DNA from: Mnemiopsis leidyi
Lineage: Eukaryota; Ctenophora; Tentaculata; Lobata; Bolinopsidae
Assembly (NCBI GenBank): GCA_000226015.1
Contig: JH153672.1
Coordinates: 72,487-105,956, forward strand
Direction: 5' to 3'
DNA length: 33,470 nt
In this document: positions 1-10,493 of the stretch, piece by piece
How positions within the stretch are numbered: position 1 is the first letter of the stretch
Layout of the letters: each line of letters starts with the position of its first letter
Made by a program: the position numbers and the translations under genes
The notes under the pieces: model-generated
What the model was told of the DNA's origin: nothing
What the model saw: the letters and a program-made list of their open reading frames with translations, nothing else
The model's database searches: none

Positions 1-7
1 TCTCTCT

Positions 8-58
<51 letters not shown>
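1..58. repeat. (CT)n microsatellite at window start
   Basis: An almost pure CT dinucleotide run with one small interruption near base 8-11. It is truncated by the window edge, so its full length is unknown. Confidence 0.97.
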
Positions 59-62
<4 letters not shown>

Positions 63-1609
63 GATCAGGAGCTGCTGGTTTAGGTGTTTTATTTTCAGTG
101 TGTAAAGTTAGATTACCTTTTCCGGCTTGATATGCGAATTTTCATCATATCTCTGGGACTGGGCCTATCTTCGTCGTGCACACTCACGTGTTTCTACATC
201 ACAAATAACGTTAATGTACCTACAGTGTAGTACAATGTACATTTAATGTACACAATGTATATGTATATTGTTTGAAGTGCACACGCAGACACTAGATATA
301 TACAACGGAACTGCGCCGGTGCACATCTGTCTGTTGCTTCCTCTAATCGTCACTGTTTGTTTGGACAATTAACGTTGTTGTGGCTAGAAAGAGAGCATAC
401 AGTCGGGCTGTTAATTTCTGTTTGAGTCACTGACTTGCTGCGAGTATGAAACACTTGTTTCACATTTGAAGTCTTATTCTGTCAGATGTGTTGCAATACT
501 GGGTAATCGCTTCATCTCCTTTTCTCTTGCCATGGCTGAAAACTACTCTAGATGAAAACTACCATTGATGAAAACTACTTAACCGGATTGGATTGATTTA
601 ACCACAAAAAGGTCATCTCTCAGGGGCTAGCTCTCTCTCTCTCTATATATATATATATTTTCTCTCAGTCAATCACATTGAGTAAAGCTGCTGATAGTGT
701 CGATCAATCCATCTGATTGCCGATATTGATTGCTGCTTGCTAGGCCCTTCCCGCCGACTAGATCCAACCTCACTTACATTAAAATAATAACTGACAGAGC
801 CGATCTGAAACCCTTGTTTCTTGATTTCCCGAGATGGAGCCCCTCCTCCTCCTCCTCTCTCCTAGATCTTTAAACGACCGCCCTACTTCCCGGTTTAAGT
901 TACGTGGTGTGTCCGTAATGAGGGTTAAAGGACACGCCATCCCTGCCTGTCCTTTGTCTCATTATCATAATCAAGTCTGCTCTCCCTCGCTCTATGTAAC
1001 GGTTCAAATTTAATCTTGAAGTGTTCGCTCCGCAAGAGTTGTTAGCGCTTAAGGCGACGAATTTTTTAGTTTATCGAAGCTTAGGTGGCGTTACCATGGC
1101 GTTGTTGCTAAGACTTATCTGCTATGATTACTAAAAATATGCTGCTTATTATTGCTACTTTCCTTTATCACATGTCGAGTGGCTTAAGTGATATGACATG
1201 AAAGTAAGTAGCTATTGTTGAATGTGAATGATTGCAATATCAACTTTATTGTTCGTTATCGTACGTACTATTGCCGTGACTATGCATATTATAAGACTTA
1301 ATGATTGTGTATTTGTATTCGTGATAAGTATTGTACAATATATTGTTTTAAAATCTTATAATGCTTAGTGCGTTTGCCGTTCGTATTATTGATAGCAGCT
1401 TTATTGTTGACAGTTATCTTGATTAAGATAAACTTAATTATCATACAAGTTCATAACCTACAACAAATTATTTCAGTAATTACATCAAGTTTAATTAAGA
1501 TGTACCCTTGCTTTATGCCCATCAAAAAGATAACGTATTTTTTTCTGAAAATAAACCTTACATTTTCTAGAAGGAAAACAAAGCCATGTAACGAAAAGAT
1601 AAGAACAAT
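59..1609. other. Upstream spacer, no gene seen
   Basis: There is no convincing coding region here. The stretch contains a compound (CT)7(AT)7 microsatellite at 631-658 and a short CTCCTC-rich run near 841-862. It ends just before the MARCH-like gene, so the promoter and 5' UTR of that gene should lie here, but I could not single out a TATA box. A possible splice acceptor (pyrimidine-rich, ending TAG) near 1561-1570 leaves open a non-coding 5' exon. Confidence 0.6.
631..658. repeat. Compound (CT)n(AT)n microsatellite
   Basis: About seven CT units (631-644) run directly into about seven AT units (645-658). Confidence 0.95.
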
Positions 1610-2494
1610 ATGAAGTACTCAGACATCAGACAAGTTGGAAGCAGCGACTCAGAAGAAGACTGCGCGCTGACTGACGTTCCGCTTGTTTCCTCGCCATCTC
1701 CCGTCTTGAGACACCACTCTGAGGCAATGGCGTCGACATGTGGAGCTGAGTCGACCCCTTACCACTCCACAACCTCGGTTCCCGGGTACGATCCCACTCA
1801 ACTCACCACCACCCCACCCGCTCCTCCCGTCTGTCCTCCCGTCTGTCCTCCCGTCTGTCCTGACAAGGAACCTTGCTACACGTCAGTCACGCTCGCTCCC
1901 ACTTCAGACATCAGACAGTTCTGTACACTGTCGGACACAGACAGCACAGTCAGCACTACCCCCGATATCATGTGTAGGATCTGTAGATCGGAGCCTGGCT
2001 CTGAGAAGATAATATCTCCGTGTTACTGTGCCGGGTCTCTACAGTACGTACATCAGAGTTGTTTGTTGAAGTGGCTCAAAGCTTACGACTGTGTCAATAA
2101 ACATCATTGTGAGCTTTGTCAGTACGAGTTTAAACTAAAGCCGAAACCGTGGATGGAGTGGCGCATGCCTGCTCTCTCCGTAACCGAGCAACGCCGGGCA
2201 ACCTGTCTCGTCGTCATATGTGTCCTTGCCGTTCTTATCGTGCTGTGGTCAATCAACGATCTCGTTCAGAACATTCGAGTGACCAACATCTACATGAATT
2301 GGGGCTTCTGGACCAAGTTGCTGTTCATTGTGTTTGGTTTGTTTATCCTTGCGTTCCAATATCCCACTATCAAGTACTTCTACCTGAAGCTGAGAGAGAG
2401 CAACCAGATCGTGCTCTGGGGAGAGGAGGGTGAGGAGCAGGAGCTCCTTGAGACGGGCAAACTCAAGGAATCTTCCAGGACATGCAACAAATGA
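1610..2494 (+). CDS. MARCHF1/8: MARCH1/8-like membrane RING-CH E3 ubiquitin ligase
   Basis: This is an intronless frame of 294 residues. The family transfers ubiquitin to membrane proteins and controls their endocytosis and turnover. A RING-CH (C4HC3) finger lies at about residues 121-174, with ligands C122, C125, C138, C140, H148, C151, C167 and C170. Two hydrophobic segments follow at about 197-217 and 235-255, the usual MARCH1/8 hairpin. The stretches CELCQYEF after the finger and FWTKL at the second membrane segment are typical of MARCH1/8. The 120-residue N-terminal tail is rich in Ser, Thr and Pro and carries three PPVC repeats; the short C-terminal tail is acidic. An in-frame TAA eight codons upstream supports the ATG at 1610. 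The length is near that of vertebrate MARCH1/8 (about 290). Family membership is secure; MARCH1 versus MARCH8 is not resolvable. Confidence 0.95.
   Translation: MKYSDIRQVGSSDSEEDCALTDVPLVSSPSPVLRHHSEAMASTCGAESTPYHSTTSVPGYDPTQLTTTPPAPPVCPPVCPPVCPDKEPCYTSVTLAPTSDIRQFCTLSDTDSTVSTTPDIMCRICRSEPGSEKIISPCYCAGSLQYVHQSCLLKWLKAYDCVNKHHCELCQYEFKLKPKPWMEWRMPALSVTEQRRATCLVVICVLAVLIVLWSINDLVQNIRVTNIYMNWGFWTKLLFIVFGLFILAFQYPTIKYFYLKLRESNQIVLWGEEGEEQELLETGKLKESSRTCNK
1824..1859 (+). repeat. 12-bp coding repeat, three perfect copies
   Basis: The unit CTCCCGTCTGTC is repeated three times in frame inside the MARCH-like gene. It gives consecutive Pro-Pro-Val-Cys units at about residues 72-83, in the cytosolic tail ahead of the RING-CH finger. 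Confidence 0.97.
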
Positions 2495-5270
2495 TAGCAG
2501 CACTGCGTGTTGCCCTACCAGACACTTTGATAAGTATGGAGGTCGATGTTTTTTGTCATGTATGTTGGAGAGGGACATCAGTGTTTTAGTACAACACTCG
2601 GCGGTGCTGCAGCAAGTTTATGTATTCCATGTCGCTTTGTCCTGTTGAGAAAGTAAGAAAGCAAACAAAATCGCTGGATTGGTTTAAGATGAGTGGGAGT
2701 TGGTTCGTCATTCGAAAATCAAAATGATTGTCAATTGGTTATTGGAGTAGTGACGGCTCTGAGTCTTTGTTGCTGAAAAGAGTACAGTATTCAAAATATT
2801 TCTATTTGTGTTATAAATCAGTCTGAGCATACACCTGTCCAAGAAAAAGGAACCGAGAATCCTGTCGGTTTAGTTGATGTCCGAAATGTTTAATTTTGTA
2901 ACGCTGATGTTCACCCTTTCGTTATTGCAACTATGGAAGGGGTTTATCATAGTCCTACATTCTTATGATGGCAGCTTGACTGACCTACTGATGGAATTAT
3001 ATCATCACGCTTAGAGCTTAGAAGGAAAGCTTAATTCTAATTTAAGTTTAACCTTTTTCTCGATAAAAAATTAAGTTTTAAATTAATGATTGGTATCGGG
3101 TTACAAATTCATCGAAAAAGCATGAAAAGAAGAAACAAAACTCAAAGAATCACATGCAATTATGATTTTCATATTTTCAAAGAAGCTTATAATTTATTTA
3201 TTTACACGATTAAAATAAGAAGAGCAACGTGGAAAATTTGTATTTGCACCATTAGCAAATGATATTACAGAGCTGGAGCATGCGAGCTTGAATTATTTAT
3301 CTATCACATAGATTTAAGTTGGTTTTCTTGAAACTTTATAAAACCATGATTTAATAACCACATTTGCTCATTTAAAGTTGTCGTATAATTAACTTGTCAA
3401 AATCTGTTTTTTTGTCGATCTGCTCGAAGAAAGGTCCTATTTCGATAATATCATGTTGAATTTACGGGTATTTTAAAAAATTTTCCCGAAAATGACTGTT
3501 TTAAATTCTAATCAAGGGTCTCAATTAAACAGGTGTATACAGAGAGAATCTTCATTTTAACTATAGTTTGGAATTTTCCAGGCTTACCAGGCTGTTTTGT
3601 TTTGTTTCCGACTTACATATCAATATCGCTTACTGCTGTATCACTGTTTAGTTTAGTCCACAACGAAATGTTTCATTTCAAGTTTCAGCTTTTATGGTTT
3701 AATATGTTCACTGGAGAAGTCAAAATTAAACGTCTATTTAGATCGGAAGTAAGTAAACGGATATTCTTGCTTTAGAGTGATAACGTCAGTGAATTAGTTG
3801 GTTAAGCAGACGACATAAAAGATGGGGTGATTTTTGGCTCACCCAGCACAATTCAAATTGCTGTAAAAATGTTTCCTTAAAGAGTTCAAAATCAACGAAT
3901 ATTTTTAAAATTTTGACTGCAGTTTTAAATTCAGTTGCCAAATTCCTTGCCTTACATGTTTGTCGTTTAGGTTGAGCTTGTGTTTAAACGTTGTATCTAG
4001 TACAATTGTTCACTAAGTAATGATAAATATTTGTAAATTTGAACTGTCACACACAAATTGTTGGCTAAATTTTTCATTTGAGCATTTTGAGGATGATTTT
4101 AATTCTCAATAATATTTACATGTATATGAAACTTCCGCGTTGTTACTGATATATCATATCAATTTTATGTTAAACATGCTGTAAAAAACTTCCGTTAACC
4201 GATTATCAATCATCACAAATTAACAATATGTTGGGAACGGTCACAAATCTATTATCTTAACATATTACTGTATTACATCATAGTATTTGCATTGCTTGAT
4301 TTTTTCGTAACATTTAATTTTCAATTGCTGTCACCAAATATAATATAGAATTTGTGATCTTTCTCCAAAAAATACTGTTCCTCGGCCTCAGATACCTCTA
4401 TTTTCTACTATATACGATCAACGTCATTTCGGGGCAGCAGCGGAAGAGCTACCAGATACTCTTATCATCATAGAAGCTATACGCTATGTAGTTATATGGC
4501 AGATGTCGTAGCCACAGCTAACATCGCGATAATATTTTCCCTGTCACAGCGCAGGGTAATTTATAGATGGTTAAAAATTTTCCTTGAAAATCATTCACGC
4601 ATAATCTCATCAGACTGGGAAACAAAGATTGCGTTGATTTCTCATCAGCTTTGCAATGAGTCTGCCATCGGGTCCATGGTTATGTGAAAACCGAGTATCT
4701 GATGGCCCTTCCCAAGGGCGTAGCGTCCTCCGCAGCAGCCAGCAGGGTCCTCACCTGGATTTAACTTTACAAGCTTGGTTTGATGACCCTTCTGATCACG
4801 TCTCCCTTCGCATTGCACCCTAATCGATCGATCGGCTAGACATTTCGAATTTTGCAATTTGTGACCTATACGCATTTGACATTCTGCCCCCAAGACCCCA
4901 ACAAACTGTAAGGGTTGGTAACTTTTACGGAACGCGCGGTAAAATATATGTCATGAAAAGTCTTTTAAATTTCGCGCGTTCTTGACGGCGCGTTTTATTG
5001 CGCGCTAATCGCCAATTTAGTCAAGCACGTGTTCAAACAAATACGCCCACCACCGTGCTGTGCCTGTCACGAAAAAGATAGCATGGTGTACACAGTTCCC
5101 TATTTAGAGCCCCATAGAGTAAGGAAGTTAATTCTGACCATACCTCAAATTTTGAGTTTGTCTGACTTTCTAGGTCGGGTTGTAAATGTTTATCCCGTCT
5201 TAGTAAATTCTGATAATCATCGTTTATTTATTGACCGCCTCTTTTCCAAGGATCTTGGATAGTAAGTAGG
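2495..5270. other. AT-rich intergenic stretch, no supported gene
   Basis: This spacer lies between the MARCH-like gene and the next multi-exon gene. Open frames are short and AT-rich with no recognisable protein. A more GC-rich patch at about 4680-4760 may be an old repeat; its minus strand can be read as a peptide containing Cys-Gly-Gly-Arg-Tyr, as can a patch near 12000. The last 350 bases include a short frame from an ATG at 5083 that ends before the next gene and is not clearly coding. Confidence 0.5.
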
Positions 5271-8200
5271 ATGGGTAAGAGAAAAGGAAAATTAGTGCCT
5301 CATCTGAGACTAAAGACGCCCTACACAAGATTTGCCAGCGACTTCTGGGCGTGCTATAAGGTATGTGTTATCTTTAAGGTATTTGTTATTGCTGGATGAT
5401 ATTTTATCGTGAAGATGAACTACTTCATCATTTGTTGGAATTTAATAGTTTATCATAACCATGGCTGATAGGATACTTAAACATTTTAATTATTTTCAAT
5501 TTTTAAATCTCAACCAATTTTTTGTACAGTTAGTAAGTTCTTGTTTTCTAATTCTGCAATTATTTTTGATATTGTTTTCATTTGATTTGTTTTTATCTAT
5601 CAGATTAGGTTTGCACGGTACCGCTCAATCGACGAAAAGTTAAAATTATAATAATTCTATTAGGAACACGGACACCAACAAGCACTGATAGCTAAACCGA
5701 GGTTCGACGAGAAAGAAAAGAGGATACTGTTTGAGTTTTGCGATAACTTCGATTGTACTGCAAGTGAGGGTCCTGAGATAACCGGTGTCCTATCTACTCG
5801 AACTTCACTGGTTGACTTGAACAAGAACTCTTCTCCTCAATCTGCCGCCACTCAAGCTAACGATAGATCGCCCTCTGTCGCTCCGTTAGCAAGACCGGAA
5901 ATCCCTCTAGAGAGCCCCAAATCTGACATTCTGCCTTCCAGCGCCAGTACCCTGACTGCACCCAGCTGTGGAACAATGGACCCATGCGCTCCGACCCGCT
6001 CACTAGACAACAGCAACGTGGAGGATGACGTGGAGCTTCTGCCCGATCCTGACTTGACAAGCCCTTGTAATCAGGTATGTATCAAGTAGTTAAATCAGCT
6101 GAAAATGGCAATTTTTTAATTCGTGTCACCCAAAAATACAGGTTATCTTTAGCTGGTAATTTCCATAAATCCCTCATACACTACTGTTTCTACTATGTCT
6201 AAATTTATACACGACGATTGCATTAAGATTGCTAAATCACTTTTGATCTGGATTTTAATCAAAATTTAATTATCATTGATCAAAGACCTATTTATTAAAT
6301 CAAATTACAGATTGATGTCACTACATCATCAAGTTCTGATCCAAGAGAACGGCAAGGGAAGATTATCGGCGTCGTAAGCAAAATAATAAGTCAAAAATGG
6401 GCTTCAAGTAGCGAGGATCTTAAAGACGTAAGTTTAAATTTGAACTTGTATCAGTCTGGCGTTGGTTAACGGACTAATTACAATTAAAAAGTACTTAAAA
6501 TTTGAGTTAATTTCGCCTGAATTTTTGAAAAATACCTGAAAAGAAATGTACTTAATCTAATACTGACAAAAGCCGGTATCAGGCAAAAATCATAGTAGCG
6601 TAAAGATGACGTTTAGGTATGTAAAGCTGTGAACACTGCAAGATCACACTTTTCTGCACTCATCTGTTTGGGCTTGCTGTGTCGCATGTCACCTCCATCT
6701 GATCCTACATGATTCTACACGTTTTTTTTCACAAATATAACTATGTTTATTATACTTGAATTTTGATCAATGTGTGTCTGTGAAAAACGTTTTCCATTTT
6801 AATGCTGCATCGAACGTTCATGATTCGTCGTTTCTTACAAAAAGGCATAACTTTACTTATCAATAGCAGTAGCACTTTCAACATTTTTACTACAGTTATG
6901 CCTGCTTAGCTTTAATAATAATATACCTGCTTTAATATCTGCTTTGCTAGCTTGAATATCTGCTAACTATACCTGCTAAAATTGCTATATCTGATATTCT
7001 TACTAATTCCCCACCTGCCGTTTATTTACTTGATAGATATGTTATATATTTCTTGCTGTATTGAAAAATGCAAAAACCAGCTCACCGTTTTATCATACAT
7101 TTAAACCTAGAATTGCAAATGGAGGATTTTGTAATTGGAAAGTTCACTCAGGAATATCGACGACAGACAGCCGAGGAGAAATCGTCCTTTCTAGAGACGA
7201 TGATCGCTGTTCATCTTCGGAACGGGCTTCCCTTACCCCTGGTGCGGATCGAGCATTCAGCCTGCATGACCAAGTTGTTTAGGAGTCTTTATCAGGTGGG
7301 ACTTTTCGACTGCAAACTTAGATTGCCAAAATTTTTGTTTAGACTTCAATTCGGGCAGTTTTTGAGCGCGCTGATGGAGAATTGATGGTGTTATTGATAG
7401 TAAAAATATCATGTTGAGTTAGTTCCATCTGAGCAGTCCATAAATTTCACTAAATTGTCCGTTCAGTGGTACAAACAAAGACCAGATATCCTGGACCTAG
7501 GTTATCTTACTCGGTCCGGTACAGATCCAGTAGTATCTGCACTTCGGGCTAAATGTGCGAAACTCATGAAGAGAGAGGCAGATCACATCAACAGATTGTT
7601 CGCTTCGAAGACTGTCGTGAGTGGTTTGCAATCAAGTAGTACAGTTAAATTCTGTTCCTCATTTCTATAGATAACACTTTATATTTCTCGACAAATTCAC
7701 AACTGATGAAGAACCTTGTTTTTGAAAAGAGGTTACAAATCCTTTATATCACGTGATAGTGTTGCTTGATATTGATTGGCCGAACCTAAACTCTCAATTC
7801 TCATTGGTCATTGGCAGTCATAAAAAACTACCGAAAATATTGTACTACCGAAAAGTGTCACCCTTTCAAAATATCAGTCTTTAAAAACTTGTAATGAATG
7901 TTTGTTTCTATCTTTCAGATCAACCTAGACTTGGCACGAGGCCAGGGGCGTGGGGACGCCACAGCGGATTTTACCTCTGGAACTTCTATCTCCTCGCAAA
8001 GTCCCCGATCAGATCAAGCATCCAGTATCTACAGCAGCTTTACTGACTGTCCAATAGCTAGCTCAACCCCCGAGAAACCTGCGTATAATTCCCATGCTGT
8101 AACTCCCGATTTCAAAGTCAAGCTACAAAACATTAGGGGATCACAAGGACAATCACTGAGGACACTTCATACAATCGAACCTTGCTACACTCCCCCTCCC

Positions 8201-8922
8201 AGAACTTTAACCTCGTGAGTTTATACCAAACATTCTGTAGCCCCGTATTGAATATTCTCTATACTTCCAATTATGTTATCTTTCTTTATTCAGCAAACTT
8301 ATCATTGCGTTTTAACTAGGAAACCTGGTTCTGGAAGCAGTCTTCAACCATTGTCTCCCCCTCTAACTCCCGTCTTTACTCCTAAACTGGCCGGATCTAA
8401 CTTTGTTCGACCTCCTCCCCCTCCCCCACCACCACCCTCCATGTTGTATTCTCTTTGTGGAGTGCCACAAGGTGGAAATACTGAGGAAAAGCCTACTTTG
8501 TCCATGTCAAACTGGGTGAATACTTTGTCCGGCAGTCAATATCCAGCAAACCAGACGCAAGGACCTTTTATCTATCCTTTCTCTCCTCGCTTCGTTTACC
8601 CTGCTTATCAGGTACTGTAAAATTACTCACTCTTCTTTTTGTTTGCGGGCTTTTTTAAATTTTTTATCATTTTTATAATTCGTAGTCATACAACAGATAT
8701 CTATTGGAACTTAACTCTTACCGTCTTCAGTGGACTGCTGCTGACTTACCAAACTTGACTCCCTACCCCTTATCGACGCCTGCTCTGCAACGAACCGATG
8801 ACATGTACCCGCCCTCCTCGGTCCCTCTGAGTCCCTCTACGGGACAAGGATCCCCGGTACAAGGGAACGATCTGTATTTTTCCCAGCAGTCTCACTGCTT
8901 CAACTCCATCGGTAACTTTTAG
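5271..8922 (+). CDS. Unidentified multi-exon gene; possible distant MEIOC-like protein
   Basis: I do not recognise this gene with confidence. Exons that join in phase are 5271-5360, 5664-6074, 6311-6427, about 7125-7295, 7467-7616, 7919-8214, 8320-8611 and 8686-8922, about 590 residues in all. The left edge of the fourth exon is unresolved: good acceptors there give the wrong phase, so an exon may be missing from 6428-7124. The last exon could instead start after the AG at 8730, also in phase. The N-terminus is basic, followed by a Ser/Pro-rich linker. Exons 4 and 5 form a charged helical segment (from DFVIGKFTQEYRRQ to the KREADHINRLF region). The C-terminal half is low complexity, with nine prolines at about 8411-8437 and many Ser, Tyr and Gln. 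The helical segment faintly resembles the C-terminal domain of MEIOC, the meiotic partner of YTHDC2; this is a judgement by eye only. The matching phases support a real gene more strongly than any name. Confidence 0.7.
7747..7758. promoter_or_regulatory. Palindromic CACGTG E-box in an intron
   Basis: A perfect 12-base palindrome, TATCACGTGATA, lies in the intron between exons 5 and 6 of the unidentified gene. CACGTG is the core bound by many bHLH factors such as USF, MITF and MYC. The ten-base core ATCACGTGAT recurs at 31496-31505. Function is not shown. Confidence 0.35.
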
Positions 8923-10493
8923 TCCTGTAACCAAGGAACCACTTTTCTAAGCTACACTGCTAACAAGAGCCAGTATATAGATCACGGCTTAATTTTACAA
9001 TCTCGGCAAAGTTACTCCCTTGTTTACCTAGCTGCCTTCTAAGAACTAATTGATTTGTTATCCAAACCTCAATACTCCTCAAACACGATTATTTCAAGAT
9101 CGATACTTACTATTTCGGTACCAGATCTTTTATTTCGGTAAGCGATATTTCAGAGAAAAAACATTGCATTAAAATGGTGAACCAGAAACGTGCAAATTTA
9201 TGCAATTACACAATGTGCCAAAAAAGTCAGAGCTGCATTGTCAATTGACTTTTTGGGCTTTTGTTGTTAGCGTTTTACTTCATATAGATGATTTCAAACG
9301 TATCTAGTAGTATATTTTTCAAATTACATTCGTTTGAAGATCATATTTATAGCTGCAGAATCACTTTTGATTTCAATTCTGGTTGTCCATTGAAAACACA
9401 AAGTTCATAATCAAAATTTGATGTATTGCTAGGTGTATTTTTTGTTCATTTTAGAAACATTGACTTGAATTTTCTTATGTCATCGTCTCTATTTCGTTAA
9501 ATGGGATGTAAGTTAATTTGGTTTGAATCTTGCGGCGCAGTAAATTATTTGAATATTAGCCGTATTTTCATTGTTTTTAATCTTATAAATTAGAATTTTT
9601 AATATTGTTAATTGATCATTTATTCTGATCGACCGCATTGTTATCATGAACATTGCTATGAATGGGCTACGAATAATTGTTTTATCGTTTTTAAATGGAT
9701 TTCGCTAGCCTCTTATTTTAAATTGCGTAAAAAATTTTGATGAAATTAGAATTCTTAAAAAGTTGAATTATCTTTAGAGGTCTATAGATCTTCCATATAT
9801 GAGTAAATCTTAAAATTGGTTAGCAAAACTCAAGATTAAAACATTACTGTTATAATGGGTTATAGTTCATGGCGTAAAAGAACCAAACCTGTGTATTATC
9901 GATAATAAAGCCATGAGGTTTGATAGCACTTTTCTTAAACCATCTTATTTTAACCTATATTACTGGTACTTTGTCATTCGATTCAGTAAAAATAATGGAT
10001 ATTTACACAGTAGTTATATGATCACTGACATAAACCCAATACTGTTCATTTTTCGGATATTTTGCGGGTTGATTTATGATTTGTTTATCGAATTCTTATA
10101 TAAAATTTTTATTCACAACTATTCACCGACGTTTGTAATATGTTTTATAATCTTATTTTGATAGTATTGAAACGCTGGAATTTTACTTGCTAGCGTATTC
10201 CTGATTCACAATTTGAGTCGTTAGGTTCGATAAATAATTTGTTTTAGGTTCTATATGATCATTATTGCGAATGTATATTCATTATATTGAATTCATTTGT
10301 AAAAGATTGGTGACTTAATAATGATCTAACACAGAACAATTTTTATGGAAAAGTGATCCTTCAATTGACGATTCAATAAATTGATTTAAAGACATTCAAA
10401 TTAGCAAATTTCTGGAACCTACACTCAATTATAGATATCAGATATATATGTAATAATATTTATTCAATATCTGAACTATCCCAGTATAAATAC
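8923..10493. other. AT-rich spacer, 3' region of the preceding gene and promoter region of SMC6
   Basis: No gene is supported here. An AATAAA at 9904-9909 is a possible distal polyadenylation signal for the gene ending at 8922. An 82-codon frame starting just after it is very AT-rich and hydrophobic and looks like chance. A TATAAATA string at 10485-10492 directly abuts the SMC6 ATG. It is too close to the start codon to be an ordinary TATA box for it. Confidence 0.5.

Noticed and set aside
9913..10161. 82-codon AT-rich hydrophobic frame before SMC6
   Set aside because: Composition is what chance gives in AT-rich DNA (many Phe, Ile, Tyr), there is no family pattern, and it lies right after a poly(A)-like signal.
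10485..10492. TATA box for SMC6
   Set aside because: TATAAATA ends two bases before the start codon, leaving no room for a transcription start and 5' UTR.
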